Positions 16,498-27,032 of a stretch of 34,113 nt of DNA are shown piece by piece (position 1 is the stretch's first letter; every line of letters begins with the position of its first letter). Position numbers and translations under genes: made by a program. Source of the DNA: an uncultured Eubacteriales bacterium (GTDB lineage: Bacteria; Bacillota; Clostridia; Oscillospirales; Acutalibacteraceae). The notes under the pieces are model-generated. The model was given only the letters and a program-made list of their open reading frames with translations, was not told where the DNA came from and ran no database searches. Where the stretch lies: the NCBI GenBank assembly GCA_949741605.1, contig CATJNB010000094.1, positions 1 to 34,113 on the forward strand, written 5' to 3'.

Positions 16498-17979
16498 ATG
16501 AAACACCATACTGAAAATTTGAGCCTGTTGATGGATTTTTATGAGCTGACCATGGCAAATGGATACCTAGCAAACGGGTTACAGGATCAAGTGGTCTATT
16601 TTGACCTGTTTTTCCGCAAGATTCCAGACGGGGGTGGCTTTGCGATCATGGCAGGGGTACAGTCCGTGATAGAGTATCTGGAAAACCTGCATTTTTCCGA
16701 GAGCGACCTTTCCTACCTGCGTTCCGCCGGGTTATTCCGGGAGGAATTCCTTTCCTATCTGCGTGACTTCTCTTTTGCCTGTGACGTCTGGGCAGTCCCG
16801 GAGGGCACCCCCATTTTCCCCATGGAACCGATTGTCACCGTACGCGGTCCCGCCTTGCAGGCACAGCTGATTGAAACCATGCTTCTGCTCGCCATTAACC
16901 ACCAAAGCCTGATTGCCACAAAAGCGAACCGGATTTGCCGGGCTGCGAATGGACGTCCAGTGATGGAATTTGGCTCGCGGCGCGCGCAGGGACCAGCTGG
17001 TGCGGTCTATGGGGCGCGGGCTGCCTTTATCGGCGGGTGCTGTGGGACAGCCTGTACCTTGGGGGCAAAAAAATTTGGCATTCCCGCGATTGGCACCATG
17101 GCACACAGCTGGGTCCAGTTATTTGATTCGGAGCTTGACGCGTTCCGTGCCTATGCCCGCGAATATCCCAAAAACTGTACCCTGCTGGTTGACACCTACC
17201 ATGTCCTGAAATCCGGGATTCCCAATGCGATCCGCACCTTCCGGGAAGAACTGCTCCCGCGTGGATGCCGTCCGGTTGGAATCCGCATTGACAGCGGAGA
17301 TTTGGCTTACTTATCGCGCAAGGCCCGCCAGATGCTGGATGACGCTGGTTTCCCAGACTGCCAGATTTGCGCCTCCAATGCTTTGGATGAATGTATCATC
17401 CGGGATATGCTGATCCAAGGTGCGCCGGTGGATCTCTTTGGGGTGGGCGAACGCCTGATTACTTCTTCGTCCCAGCCGGTGTTTGGCGGGGTGTATAAGC
17501 TGGCAGCCGTGGAAAAGCCCGATGGTACGATTGTACCCAAAATCAAAATCAGTGAAAATGTTGCGAAAATTACTACGCCATGTTTTAAAAACCTGTGGCG
17601 CCTGTTCGACCTGGACACAGGGAAAGCCCTGGCGGATGTTGTGACCCTGCATAGCGAAACCATAGACGACTCCCGCCCCTATACAATTTTTGATGAGGAA
17701 CATCCTTGGAAACGCAAAACGATCGAACATTTCCGGGCCGTACCGCTGCGTGTAAAAATTTTTGACCACGGCCAATGTATCGTTAAGCCGCGCCCGGTAC
17801 AGGAAATTCAGGCATACTGTAACGAACAGGTTGCCCTGCTTTGGGACGAAGTCACACGGTTTGAATATCCCCATCAATATTATGTGGATTTGTCCCAAGC
17901 GCTCTGGGAGGAAAAAAACCGTTTGCTTGCCCACAGCCAAACCGAAAAGCAACAGACCGTTGCTTTTCCCGAAGGATAA
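16498..17979 (+). CDS. pncB: Nicotinate phosphoribosyltransferase
   Basis: LLMDFYELTMANGYL; EFGSRRAQGPAGAVYGARAAFIGG; GTMAHSWVQ; RIDSGDLAYLSRKAR; GVGERLITS. Confidence 0.95.
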   Translation: MKHHTENLSLLMDFYELTMANGYLANGLQDQVVYFDLFFRKIPDGGGFAIMAGVQSVIEYLENLHFSESDLSYLRSAGLFREEFLSYLRDFSFACDVWAVPEGTPIFPMEPIVTVRGPALQAQLIETMLLLAINHQSLIATKANRICRAANGRPVMEFGSRRAQGPAGAVYGARAAFIGGCCGTACTLGAKKFGIPAIGTMAHSWVQLFDSELDAFRAYAREYPKNCTLLVDTYHVLKSGIPNAIRTFREELLPRGCRPVGIRIDSGDLAYLSRKARQMLDDAGFPDCQICASNALDECIIRDMLIQGAPVDLFGVGERLITSSSQPVFGGVYKLAAVEKPDGTIVPKIKISENVAKITTPCFKNLWRLFDLDTGKALADVVTLHSETIDDSRPYTIFDEEHPWKRKTIEHFRAVPLRVKIFDHGQCIVKPRPVQEIQAYCNEQVALLWDEVTRFEYPHQYYVDLSQALWEEKNRLLAHSQTEKQQTVAFPEG

Positions 17980-18012
17980 AATATGGTATGCTTAGATTCG
18001 GAGGTGTTTGCC

Positions 18013-18465
18013 ATGCAAACCAAAGAGATTATTACAGAGCTGCGTACCAAAGCCCATCTCACCCAAGCCCAACTGGCTGAAAAAGTCCATGCGACCCGTC
18101 AGGCCGTTTCCCGCTGGGAAACCGGCGAAACCATCCCAAACCGCGAATCCCTGCAACTGCTTTCGTCCCTCTTTAACGTGTCGATTAACACTCTGCTGGG
18201 TTCCCCCCGGAACCTGATTTGCCAGTGTTGTGGGATGCCTTTGGACGATACAACGATCAGCCGCGAGCCAGACGGTACCTTTCAGGAGGACTATTGTAAA
18301 TGGTGTTACCATGACGGTGAATTTTTCCACAAATCGCTGCCCGAACTGATTGATTTCCTGTCCCAGCATATGGCGGAGGAATCCCACTCCCCCGAGGAAA
18401 TCCGCGCCTATCTGGAACAGCGCCTGCCCACCCTCAGCCACTGGGCCACCCGACAAAACCCATAA
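18013..18465 (+). CDS. XRE HTH regulator with C-terminal zinc-ribbon domain
   Basis: LTQAQLAEKVHATRQAVSRWETGETIPNRESL + CQCCGMPLDD...DYCKWCYHDGEF. Confidence 0.85.
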   Translation: MQTKEIITELRTKAHLTQAQLAEKVHATRQAVSRWETGETIPNRESLQLLSSLFNVSINTLLGSPRNLICQCCGMPLDDTTISREPDGTFQEDYCKWCYHDGEFFHKSLPELIDFLSQHMAEESHSPEEIRAYLEQRLPTLSHWATRQNP

Positions 18466-18495
18466 AAAAACGGTAGGACAAACCTACCGTTTTTT
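18465..18495. terminator. Bidirectional terminator between convergent genes
   Basis: AAAAAACGGTAGG-ACAAA-CCTACCGTTTTTT. Confidence 0.85.
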
Positions 18496-18500
18496 GCTTA

Positions 18501-21119
18501 TCAGGATTTTTTACGCCGTCTTTTCAAAAACCGTTTTTCCACTTCCACAACCAACAGAGGAACCAGCGAGAGACCTCCGACAATGAGCCATTGCACAGGC
18601 GAGAGCATCTGCGTTTTGAATACCTGCGCCAAAGGCGGGACCACGATCACAGCTGCCTGTAAAACCACGCATGTGAGTGCGGCAAGCACGAGTTTGCGGT
18701 TGCTGAAAAAACCGATCCGAAAGAGCGATTCCTCAGAACGCATATTAAACGTATGGACCAACTGGGAAAAGCTCAGCACAGCAAACGCCATGGTGCGCCC
18801 GATCATGGGAATTTCCGGGCTGTAATCGAAAAAGACCCGTCCAATGGTGTAGGCCAGCAGCGCGAGCGAGCCGATCATGCAGCCTTCTACGGCCATGTTA
18901 TACCCCATGCCGCCTGCAAAAATATTGCGGTTCTGGCGCACCGGCTTGCGCTCCATGATCCCCTTTTCAACCGGGTCCACCCCCAGCGCCAACGCTGGCA
19001 GGGAATCCGTCACCAGATTGACCCACAGCAGCTGGATCGCCAAAAGCGGGGTTGGCAGATGCAAGAGAAAAGCCAATAATACGGTCAGGATTTCACCGAT
19101 GTTGCACGAGATCAAAAAATGGATCGTTTTGCGGATATTCGCGTAAATCCCGCGCCCTTCCTGCACCGCTGATACAATCGTGGAAAAATTGTCATCTGTG
19201 AGTACCAGATCCGATGCCGCTTTGGCGACGTCTGTGCCCGAACGCCCCATCGCACAGCCGATGTCCGCCGCCTTGAGCGCAGGCGCGTCATTGACGCCAT
19301 CCCCGGTCATGGCGACCACTTCGCCTCTGGCCTGAAACGCCTTGACAATCCGTACCTTATGTTCCGGTGATACCCGCGCGTAAACGGTATATTGGTAAAT
19401 TTTCGACTCCAGCTCCTTTTGGCTCAAACGGTCTAGCTGCGCCCCAGTCAGCGCCGACTGCCCGCCTTCTAAGATGCCCAGCTTTTTGGCAATTGCCGTT
19501 GCGGTTGCAACATGGTCGCCGGTAATCATCACAGTACGGATGCCCGCTTTTTTACAAGTCCGCACCGCCTGTGCCGCTTCGTCCCGGGGCGGGTCCATCA
19601 TGCCAATCAGCCCGCAGAACGTCAGCCCCTTTTCCAATTCCCCATTTTTGCTTTGCGCGTCCCGGTACGCCACGCCCAATACCCGCAATGCCCGCGAAGC
19701 CATTTCTTCATTGCGCCGCTGTACCTTCTGCTTCATCGACGTAGTAAACGGCACTTCGCCGCCTTGGGTACGGATATGGGTACACAAATCCAAAAGCAAA
19801 TCCGGTGCGCCTTTGGTGATGATCCGGTAAGAGCCGCCCGGCAGTTTATGTACTGTGGTCATGCGTTTGCGCGCCGAGGTAAACCCCACCTCATTGACAC
19901 GCGGGTATTTCTGTTCTAATTTATTTTTGTCCAGCCTTGCCGCATAGACAATCGCCGTTTCGGTGGGATCACCGTGTACTGCTTTGCCGTCCATGGAGGC
20001 GTTATTGCACAGGCTGCCAAGTTCCAGCAAGAATGTTCCAGCCTCCCCTTGTAAGGGGATTTCCCCATCTGCATCGCCCATCTCGACCACAGACATCTTA
20101 TTTTTCGTCAAAGTGCCCGTTTTATCCGAACAGATCACACTGGCGCTCCCCAAGGTTTCCACTGCCGGAAGCCTGCGTACAATCGCCCGTTTGCCTGCCA
20201 GCCGCCGCACCCCCATGGCTAACACAATGGTCACAACGGCCGGAAGCCCCTCCGGGATCGCCGCTACTGCAAGACTAATCGAAATCAGGAGCATCTCCAG
20301 CGGCGCAATATGCTGGAACAGTCCAAGGCCAAAAATGGCAAGGCAGATCGTGAGTGCGCCAATGCCCAAAATCTTCCCAGTCTGTGCGAGCTTCTGCTGC
20401 AAAGGGGTTTGGGGGGACTGCTCGGTGTGGATCATATGGGCAATCCTTCCCATCTGGGTATCCATGGCGGTTGCAACCACCACGCCAATCCCGCGCCCCT
20501 CTGAAATGCTGCTGCCCATATACGCCATATTTTTCCGGTCCCCAAGCGGGGTTGCATCCGGTACCACGAGATCAGCATCTTTTTCCACAGGTAAGGATTC
20601 CCCGGTCAGCGCGGATTCCTCTGCTTTTAAGCGGTGCGTTTCGAGAAGCCGCAAATCCGCTGGAACCAGATCCCCCATAGACAACATCACGATATCGCCC
20701 GGGACGAGGTTCTCTGCCGCGACCATCACCGGATGCCCGTCACGGAGAACCTGTGCCTGTGGCGCTGCCAGTTTTTTGAGTGCTTCAATGGCCTTTTCGG
20801 CGCGGCTTTCCTGTACCACCCCGGTGATCGCATTGACCACCACAATAATCAAAATAATGATCGAATCGACGTAATCCGTATCATGCTGAAGGTAGGAGGT
20901 AACAAACGAAACCCCTGCTGCCGCCAGTAAAATCAGGATCATAAAATCGCAGAATTGCCCGAAAAACATCCGGATGATCCCACGTTTTTTGGTCTGTGCC
21001 AGTTCATTTTTCCCATATTTTTCCCGCCGCTTTTCGGCCGCATGGTGCCCCAGACCCTGCCGGCTGCTGTCGAGCCGCTTGAGACATTCCTGTGTGGACA
21101 GCCCCTGCCATTCCAACAT
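18501..21119 (-). CDS. Calcium/cation-translocating P-type ATPase
   Basis: ALTGESLPVEKDA, CSDKTGTLTKNKM, MTGDGVNDAPALKAADIGCAMG; SERCA/PMCA-like. Confidence 0.95.
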   Translation of the reverse strand: MLEWQGLSTQECLKRLDSSRQGLGHHAAEKRREKYGKNELAQTKKRGIIRMFFGQFCDFMILILLAAAGVSFVTSYLQHDTDYVDSIIILIIVVVNAITGVVQESRAEKAIEALKKLAAPQAQVLRDGHPVMVAAENLVPGDIVMLSMGDLVPADLRLLETHRLKAEESALTGESLPVEKDADLVVPDATPLGDRKNMAYMGSSISEGRGIGVVVATAMDTQMGRIAHMIHTEQSPQTPLQQKLAQTGKILGIGALTICLAIFGLGLFQHIAPLEMLLISISLAVAAIPEGLPAVVTIVLAMGVRRLAGKRAIVRRLPAVETLGSASVICSDKTGTLTKNKMSVVEMGDADGEIPLQGEAGTFLLELGSLCNNASMDGKAVHGDPTETAIVYAARLDKNKLEQKYPRVNEVGFTSARKRMTTVHKLPGGSYRIITKGAPDLLLDLCTHIRTQGGEVPFTTSMKQKVQRRNEEMASRALRVLGVAYRDAQSKNGELEKGLTFCGLIGMMDPPRDEAAQAVRTCKKAGIRTVMITGDHVATATAIAKKLGILEGGQSALTGAQLDRLSQKELESKIYQYTVYARVSPEHKVRIVKAFQARGEVVAMTGDGVNDAPALKAADIGCAMGRSGTDVAKAASDLVLTDDNFSTIVSAVQEGRGIYANIRKTIHFLISCNIGEILTVLLAFLLHLPTPLLAIQLLWVNLVTDSLPALALGVDPVEKGIMERKPVRQNRNIFAGGMGYNMAVEGCMIGSLALLAYTIGRVFFDYSPEIPMIGRTMAFAVLSFSQLVHTFNMRSEESLFRIGFFSNRKLVLAALTCVVLQAAVIVVPPLAQVFKTQMLSPVQWLIVGGLSLVPLLVVEVEKRFLKRRRKKS

Positions 21120-21196
21120 GCATCACCTCCTGTTTGATTTCCTTCATTATTTCTATGAAGGAAATGTCCCATTTAGAATCCCCTCGTGCCCACGCA

Positions 21197-21234
21197 AAAA
21201 AGCATACAGAGGATCATTCCCCTGTATGCTTTTT
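21197..21234. terminator. Hairpin terminator
   Basis: AAAAAGCATACAG...CTGTATGCTTTTT, immediately after the 21236..21802 CDS on minus. Confidence 0.75.
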
Positions 21235-21235
21235 G

Positions 21236-21802
21236 TCATTCGGGATCCGGTTGTGGAGCCAGTGCCGATGTATTTTGCAATTCTCCAGCCTGTTTTTGCA
21301 GGTCGCGGATCAGTTTTTTTCGCAAAACCTGAAGCCGGAACCGGTTATAACGCTGGATAAATTTGCAAGGCATGTGTACCGCCACAAGCCCCAGCCCAAA
21401 CAGCCAGCTAACCTGCCATGGGTCCGCAAACACCACGAACCCCACCAGCCACAAGCTCGTGCTATGATACCATTCCCCCCGGCACGTTTCCATAATGAAA
21501 CGGTCGAGATATTCGACAGTCGGATTTTGCTTTAAATGTTCTTTGGAAAAACCGTCCTTGCCAATAAACTGCGGCACCTTTTCCTTCCACAAATGGATTT
21601 TATATCGGTCCTTATATACCTTCCCGCCCTTTTCCCACGTCTTTGCCAGGTATCTCCGCCGGTTCGGGTCATACGCGCTTACTGGCCGTTTCAAACAAAC
21701 CACCAGTAAGACCACATGAAAAGCCGCCCCAATTGCGACATTCCAAACCAGCATTTCCAATCCATCAAACCAGCCGTTGATACGGAAAATCATGGCAGTC
21801 AC
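21236..21802 (-). CDS. Membrane protein resembling glycosyl-4,4'-diaponeurosporenoate acyltransferase (CrtO)
   Basis: N- and C-terminal TM segments, WKEKVPQFIGKDGFSKEHL, MCRGEWYH-like, HMPCKFIQRYNRFRL. Confidence 0.6.
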   Translation of the reverse strand: MTAMIFRINGWFDGLEMLVWNVAIGAAFHVVLLVVCLKRPVSAYDPNRRRYLAKTWEKGGKVYKDRYKIHLWKEKVPQFIGKDGFSKEHLKQNPTVEYLDRFIMETCRGEWYHSTSLWLVGFVVFADPWQVSWLFGLGLVAVHMPCKFIQRYNRFRLQVLRKKLIRDLQKQAGELQNTSALAPQPDPE

Positions 21803-21907
21803 TCCTTACGCAGGCTCGTGGTTACTCTATCTTTATTCATCCGATCCTCTGTTTAGTATGGGCATCCCTGTCCATTTCTAACCATATTTTTTCTCAACAG
21901 TAAAAAA

Positions 21908-21938
21908 GAAAAACCTGCTGGAAAATCCAACAGATTTT
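21908..21938 (-). terminator. Terminator downstream of rplL
   Basis: Minus strand AAATCTGTTGGA-TTT-TCCAGCAGGTTTTTC. Confidence 0.65.
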
Positions 21939-21954
21939 TAAGCAAAAAACAAAC

Positions 21955-22356
21955 TTATTTAACTTCGACTTCAGCGCCAGCTTCGGTGAGTTTCGCTTTG
22001 ATGGCTTCTGCATCATCCTTGGAAACGCCTTCTTTGATTGCTTTTGGTGCGCCGTCAACAACCTCTTTGGCTTCTTTGAGGCCAAGGCCGGTGATCTCGC
22101 GGACAACCTTGATGACATTGATTTTGTTAGCGCCAGCAGCCTTGAGGATAACGTCAAACTCTGTTTTCTCCTCAGCAGCAGCGGCACCGCCAGCAGCAGG
22201 AGCAGCAGCAGCAACAGCAACCGGAGCAGCAGCGGAAACGCCAAATTCTTCTTCGAGAGCCTTAACGAGTTCGGAAAGCTCGAGGACGGTCAGGGCTTTG
22301 ACTTCTTCAATCAGGTTGGTAACTTTCTCAGACATGGTAATACCTCCAAATTTCAC
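21955..22356 (-). CDS. rplL: 50S ribosomal protein L7/L12
   Basis: [82 protein letters not shown]. Confidence 0.98.
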   Translation of the reverse strand: MKFGGITMSEKVTNLIEEVKALTVLELSELVKALEEEFGVSAAAPVAVAAAAPAAGGAAAAEEKTEFDVILKAAGANKINVIKVVREITGLGLKEAKEVVDGAPKAIKEGVSKDDAEAIKAKLTEAGAEVEVK

Positions 22357-22390
22357 AATAAAAATTTTAATAAAATGACAGTGCTAACCA

Positions 22391-22921
22391 TTAAGCACCC
22401 TTTTGTTCTGCAATCGCATTGAGGGCAACAACAAGCCCTTTCATGGTAGCGTTCAGGACGGTAACGAACCCGGTAATCGGAGCGTTCAAGCCGCCCAGAG
22501 CTTTGGCAACGAGGACCTCCTTGGAAGGCAGGTCGCCCAGTTCCTTAACGCCGGCAGCATCGAGAGCGCCGCCGTCCACAAAGCCGGCTTTGACCTCAAA
22601 TGTCTTGCTTTTCTCCGCATAGGCGGACAGAATTTTTGCAGCCGAAACATAGTCGTCCTTGCTGTAAGCGATAGCGGTAGTCCCTTCGAGTACGGAATCC
22701 AGGCCATCAATATCCGCGTCCTTGAGGGCACGGCCGAGCAGCGTGTTCTTCACAACGATATAGGTGTTCCCAGCTTCGCGCAGTTCCTTACGCAGCTTGG
22801 TATCGTCTGCTACATTGATGCCGTTATAGTTGACGATGACGCCAACACACGCCTCTTTCAGGCTTGCGCTGAGTTCTGCGACTGCTTGTTTTTTCTGTTC
22901 CAGAATTTTCTCGCTTGGCAA
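22391..22921 (-). CDS. rplJ: 50S ribosomal protein L10
   Basis: KKQAVAELSASLKEACVGVIVNYNGINVADDTKLRKELREAGNTYIVVKNTLLGRAL; TTG start after GGAGGTG. Confidence 0.97.
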   Translation of the reverse strand: MPSEKILEQKKQAVAELSASLKEACVGVIVNYNGINVADDTKLRKELREAGNTYIVVKNTLLGRALKDADIDGLDSVLEGTTAIAYSKDDYVSAAKILSAYAEKSKTFEVKAGFVDGGALDAAGVKELGDLPSKEVLVAKALGGLNAPITGFVTVLNATMKGLVVALNAIAEQKGA

Positions 22922-22929
22922 AATGAATT

Positions 22930-23121
22930 CACCTCCATAACAGATAAAATAGTACGCATAAAAGGAGAAGAGCCTTCCCTACAAACCGCAGGAAAAGGCT
23001 CTTGAGTATAAAAATCGGGGGTAAACCCGCAAACTTTTTATATTCAGTGGCTTCTCCTCGGCAGGCGGGCAATATGCCCATTATGCAAATGCGCCTGCTG
23101 TCTTTGGATCAAGTACAGCTA
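22930..23121 (-). ncRNA. L10 leader (rplJL autoregulatory 5' UTR)
   Basis: Located between promoter and rplJ; structured GCAGGCGCATTTGC...CGCCTGCCGAGGAGAAGCC; attenuator-like stem AAGAGCCTT/AAGGCTCTT at 22968-23003. Confidence 0.75.
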
Positions 23122-23127
23122 AATTAT

Positions 23128-23156
23128 ATTCTACAACAACCCGGACAGGCTGTCAA
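23128..23156 (-). promoter_or_regulatory. rplJL promoter
   Basis: Minus strand TTGACA, N17, TAGAAT. Confidence 0.75.
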
Positions 23157-23171
23157 GAGGATAAGGAAAAA

Positions 23172-23873
23172 TTATTCCACACCCGCAATCTTGCTTGGGT
23201 TCATGCGTACGCCGGGACCCATGGTGGTCGCGACAACGCAGGACTTGATGTACTGCCCTTTGGCAGCGGCAGGCTTTGCCTTGATAATGGCACCGAGCAG
23301 GGCATCAAAGTTGACTTGGAGCTTCTCTGGGCCAAAGGATGCCTTGCCAATCGCACAATGGATGATGTTGGTTTTATCAAGACGGTACTCAATCTTACCA
23401 GCTTTCGCCTCGGTGATTGCCTTGCCGATATCCATCGCAACGGTACCAGCTTTCGGGTTTGGCATGAGGCCGCGGGGACCAAGCACCTTACCCAGACGTC
23501 CAACCAGACCCATCATATCCGGGGTGGTAATCAGCACGTCGAAATCCACCCAGCCCTCGGACTGGATTTTCTGAACCATATCCTCTGCACCGACAAAATC
23601 AGCGCCAGCAGCTTCTGCTGCTTTGAGGTTGTCGCCCTTGCAGATCGCGAGGACACGAACGGTTTTGCCAGTGCCGTTTGGCAGGACAATCGCGCCGCGC
23701 ACCTGTTGGTCTGCATGACGGCCGTCAACACCGAGCTTAACGTGGACTTCTACGGTCTCGTCAAACTTTGCAGTGCTGGTTTTGACGCACAAAGCCAAGG
23801 CTTCGTCTGCGTCATATAATTTAGTACGGTCAACAAGCTTTGCGCTGTCGACGTATTTTTTTCCGTGTTTCAT
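23172..23873 (-). CDS. rplA: 50S ribosomal protein L1
   Basis: [50 protein letters not shown]...; [16 protein letters not shown]. Confidence 0.98.
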   Translation of the reverse strand: MKHGKKYVDSAKLVDRTKLYDADEALALCVKTSTAKFDETVEVHVKLGVDGRHADQQVRGAIVLPNGTGKTVRVLAICKGDNLKAAEAAGADFVGAEDMVQKIQSEGWVDFDVLITTPDMMGLVGRLGKVLGPRGLMPNPKAGTVAMDIGKAITEAKAGKIEYRLDKTNIIHCAIGKASFGPEKLQVNFDALLGAIIKAKPAAAKGQYIKSCVVATTMGPGVRMNPSKIAGVE

Positions 23874-23931
23874 TGGTATTTCCTCCCTACAAGTGGTAAA
23901 ATCGGAGTTTGTAATCCTCCCACCCGGGTGA

Positions 23932-24357
23932 TTATTCTTCTACTGTAACACCCATGCTGCGCGCGGTACCGGCAACCATGCTCATGGCAGCTTCGAGGGA
24001 AGCCGCGTTGAGGTCTGGCATTTTGGTTTCCGCAATTTTCTTGACCTGTTCCCTAGTCAGCTTTGCAACCTTCTTTTTGTTCGGTTCGCCCGAAGCCTTG
24101 TCCAAGTTGCAAGCCTTTTTAATCAGGACAGCAGCAGGGGGGGTCTTGGTGACAAAAGTAAAGGAACGGTCGGCGTAAACCGTGATGATAACCGGGATAA
24201 TCAGGCCAGCATCATTTTTGGTACGCTCGTTGAATTCCTTGGTAAACGACATAATATTTACACCGTGCTGACCCAGTGCAGGGCCAACCGGGGGAGCCGG
24301 CGTAGCTTTACCGGCAGGGATTTGGAGCTTAATCAAGCCCGTAACCTTTTGAGCCAT
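23932..24357 (-). CDS. rplK: 50S ribosomal protein L11
   Basis: [49 protein letters not shown] at 24357 with GGAGGTG. Confidence 0.98.
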   Translation of the reverse strand: MAQKVTGLIKLQIPAGKATPAPPVGPALGQHGVNIMSFTKEFNERTKNDAGLIIPVIITVYADRSFTFVTKTPPAAVLIKKACNLDKASGEPNKKKVAKLTREQVKKIAETKMPDLNAASLEAAMSMVAGTARSMGVTVEE

Positions 24358-24476
24358 TGTAACATGCACCTCCAAAATTCGTGGTTGATGGCGGAGCCTT
24401 TGCAAAGGATTTGGCTCCTCCCACAGGGGCAAACGCCCCGCATAATGGAACGGCAAAACCGCCCATTACGAACAAA

Positions 24477-24998
24477 TTAAAGTACCGATTCTGCCTGGTC
24501 GAGTTCCAGCTCAACCGGCGTTTCGCGCCCGAACATGGAAACCATGACCCGCACGCGGTTTTTCTCCACGTCCACTTCCTCGACCGTACCGACAAAGCCC
24601 TCCAAGGGCCCGTCGATAATGCTCACCGAGTCGCCGACGCCATAGGAGACCTCAATTTCTTTTTTCTCCACGCCAAGCTTTGCAATCTCCTCATCGGTAA
24701 GGGGGATTGGCTTGGAGGACGGCCCGACAAACCCGGTGCAGCCGCGGATATTGCGGACCACATACCAGGACTCGTCGGTCAGAACCATCTTAATCAGGAC
24801 ATATCCGGGAAAAATCTTGCGTTCGACTTCCCTGCGCTTGTTATCCTTAATTTCGGTGACAAGCTCTGTTGGCACGCGGATTTCCTGGATCAGGTCGTGG
24901 AGCTGACGGTTTTCGACAGTTTTCTCAAGGTTTGAGGCGACCTTGTTCTCATACCCCGAATAGGTATGCACAACGTACCATTTTGCATCTTCAGGCAT
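24477..24998 (-). CDS. nusG: Transcription termination/antitermination protein NusG
   Basis: KWYVVHTYSGYENKVASNLEK; PGYVLIKMVLTDESWYVVRNIRGCTGFVG; KOW region. Confidence 0.97.
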   Translation of the reverse strand: MPEDAKWYVVHTYSGYENKVASNLEKTVENRQLHDLIQEIRVPTELVTEIKDNKRREVERKIFPGYVLIKMVLTDESWYVVRNIRGCTGFVGPSSKPIPLTDEEIAKLGVEKKEIEVSYGVGDSVSIIDGPLEGFVGTVEEVDVEKNRVRVMVSMFGRETPVELELDQAESVL

Positions 24999-25020
24999 AA
25001 CTGTTTCCTCCGTCTCGCCG

Positions 25021-25260
25021 TTATCCGGCAACATTCATGAATAATCCGAGCAATTTCATCAGTCCCATGTCGAGGCCAAAAACAAAGGCTCCAATGATCA
25101 CGATGGTAGCAAGTACGACCCCCATGTTTTTAAAAACTGCCTTGGGCTTTGGCCATACGATCTTTTTGATCTCCATTTTCCCATCGCGGAAGAATTGACC
25201 GATACGTTTCCCGAATCGCACGAAAACATTCGATTTTTTCTGGGGTGTTTTCTCAGCCAT
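25021..25260 (-). CDS. secE: Preprotein translocase subunit SecE
   Basis: RFGKRIGQFFRDGKMEIKKIVWPKPKAVFKNMGVVLATIVIIGAFVFGLDMGLMKLLG. Confidence 0.93.
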   Translation of the reverse strand: MAEKTPQKKSNVFVRFGKRIGQFFRDGKMEIKKIVWPKPKAVFKNMGVVLATIVIIGAFVFGLDMGLMKLLGLFMNVAG

Positions 25261-25278
25261 TTGTGTTCCTCCGGGCCC

Positions 25279-25428
25279 TTATTTGGTCTCTTTGTGTGCA
25301 GTGTGCTTTTTGCAGAATCTGCAATATTTGTTCATTTCGAGCCTGTCTGGATCATTCTTCTTGTTTTTCATTGTGTTGTAGTTGCGCTGTTTGCACTCTG
25401 TGCAAGCTAATGTGATCTTCACTCTCAT
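25279..25428 (-). CDS. rpmG: 50S ribosomal protein L33
   Basis: [49 protein letters not shown]. Confidence 0.97.
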   Translation of the reverse strand: MRVKITLACTECKQRNYNTMKNKKNDPDRLEMNKYCRFCKKHTAHKETK

Positions 25429-25681
25429 GACGGCACCTCCCGTTTTACGGAATATGATACGACTGCATAAAAGCAGTTTCGGCCTCCCTCTAAAAAGGGC
25501 ACAAAAAAAGAACCCCATAACGAGGTAATTTTATTGTAACATAGAACACAAAAAAGGTCAAGCATTTTTTCCAGGGCATCCCTAAAGGGGCAAAATTTCA
25601 TCCCTGACTTGGATTTCTTCTGAAAATGTTGTAAAATAGAAAAGAATCTGCGTAACGAGGATCAGACGAGGAGGCAGAAGC

Positions 25682-26215
25682 ATGACTTGCAGCATCAGAA
25701 AATGGAATCTGTCGGATGCACCGGATTTAGCCGCTGCGCTTTCCAATCCCAACGTACAGGATCATCTCCGGGACGGACTTGCATACCCTTACACGGTGCA
25801 GGACGCACAGGAGTATATCTCTGCCATGCTTTGCTCGGATGCAACTAAAACATTTGCCTTTGCGGTGGTGGCAGAGGGGAAAGTGACCGGCAGTATCGGG
25901 GTATTCCGGCAAGAGAACATTCACAGGCAGACTGCCGAATTAGGATATTACCTGGCAGAGGAATACTGGGGAAATGGCCTGATGACACAGGCCGTCCGGC
26001 AAATTTGCAGCTTTGTTTTTGAGCAAAGTGATATTCTCCGCATCTACGCCGAACCGTTCGCATACAATATCGCCTCCTGCCGCGTGCTGGAAAAAGCGGG
26101 GTTTACCTGTGAGGGCACCCTGCGGCAAAACGCCGTAAAAAACGGCAAGGTACTGGACATGAAGATGTACGCATTACTGAAAGGAAACACCTATGCAACG
26201 ACATCAGGAAATTGA
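25682..26215 (+). CDS. GNAT acetyltransferase (RimJ/RimL-like)
   Basis: IRKWNLSDAPDLAAALSNPNVQDHLRDGLAYPYT; AELGYYLAEEYWGNGLMTQAVRQICSFVF; ASCRVLEKAGFTCEGTLRQNAVKNGKVLDMKMYALLK. Confidence 0.92.
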   Translation: MTCSIRKWNLSDAPDLAAALSNPNVQDHLRDGLAYPYTVQDAQEYISAMLCSDATKTFAFAVVAEGKVTGSIGVFRQENIHRQTAELGYYLAEEYWGNGLMTQAVRQICSFVFEQSDILRIYAEPFAYNIASCRVLEKAGFTCEGTLRQNAVKNGKVLDMKMYALLKGNTYATTSGN

Positions 26216-27032
26216 ACGCAGCCTGATTAAGAAGTTCCGCAAAACCATCTGGAACCAATTCATCGGGGGCATCAAGGATTACGGGCTGATCGAGCCGGGC
26301 GATCAGATTGCGGTATGTATTTCCGGCGGCAAGGACTCGATGCTGCTGGCAAAATGTATGCAGCATTTGGAAAAGTACAGTGAAATCCCGTTTCACACCA
26401 AATATCTGGTCATGGACCCCGGTTATAACCCTGAAAACCGTCAGAAAATCATTGAGAATGCCGAACTTCTGCAAATCCCCATTAAAATTTTTGACAGCCC
26501 GATTTTCGGGGTTGTGGAGAACGCAGAAAAGGGGTCGCCATGTTATTTATGCGCGCGGATGCGCCGGGGGTATTTATACCGGTACGCGCGGGAAATGGGA
26601 TGCAATAAAATTGCCCTGGGGCACCATTTTGACGATGTGGTAGAAACCATTTTAATGAGTATGTTTTATGGCGCGGAATACAAAACCATGATGCCCAAAC
26701 TGCCCAGCACCAACTTCCCCGGGATGCAGCTAGTCCGTCCACTTTATCTGGTCCGGGAAGAATCTATTATCGCATGGCGCAATTATCATGGTCTGGAATT
26801 TTTACAATGCGCGTGCCGCTTTACCGAGGATTATCAAAAGGACCCCTTGTGCGTGACTTCCAAGCGGCAGGAAACCAAGGCCCTGATTGCCCAACTGCGG
26901 CGCGCCACCCCGAATGTGGATAAAAATATTTTCCGCAGTATCCATAATGTCAATTTGCAGACCGTCATCGGGTACCGTTTGCACGACGGGGACTGCCTGC
27001 ACAGCGTCATTCAGGAGGTCGATCAATCGTGA
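26193..27032 (+). CDS. PP-loop ATPase, TtcA-family tRNA thiolation-like protein
   Basis: CISGGKDSMLLAKCM; CYLCARMRRGYLYRYAREMGCNKIALGHHFDDVVETILMSM. Confidence 0.88.
   Translation: MQRHQEIERSLIKKFRKTIWNQFIGGIKDYGLIEPGDQIAVCISGGKDSMLLAKCMQHLEKYSEIPFHTKYLVMDPGYNPENRQKIIENAELLQIPIKIFDSPIFGVVENAEKGSPCYLCARMRRGYLYRYAREMGCNKIALGHHFDDVVETILMSMFYGAEYKTMMPKLPSTNFPGMQLVRPLYLVREESIIAWRNYHGLEFLQCACRFTEDYQKDPLCVTSKRQETKALIAQLRRATPNVDKNIFRSIHNVNLQTVIGYRLHDGDCLHSVIQEVDQS

Noticed and set aside
19963-20874. 303-aa plus-strand ORF opposite the P-type ATPase
   Set aside because: Antisense to an unambiguous P-type ATPase; no independent support
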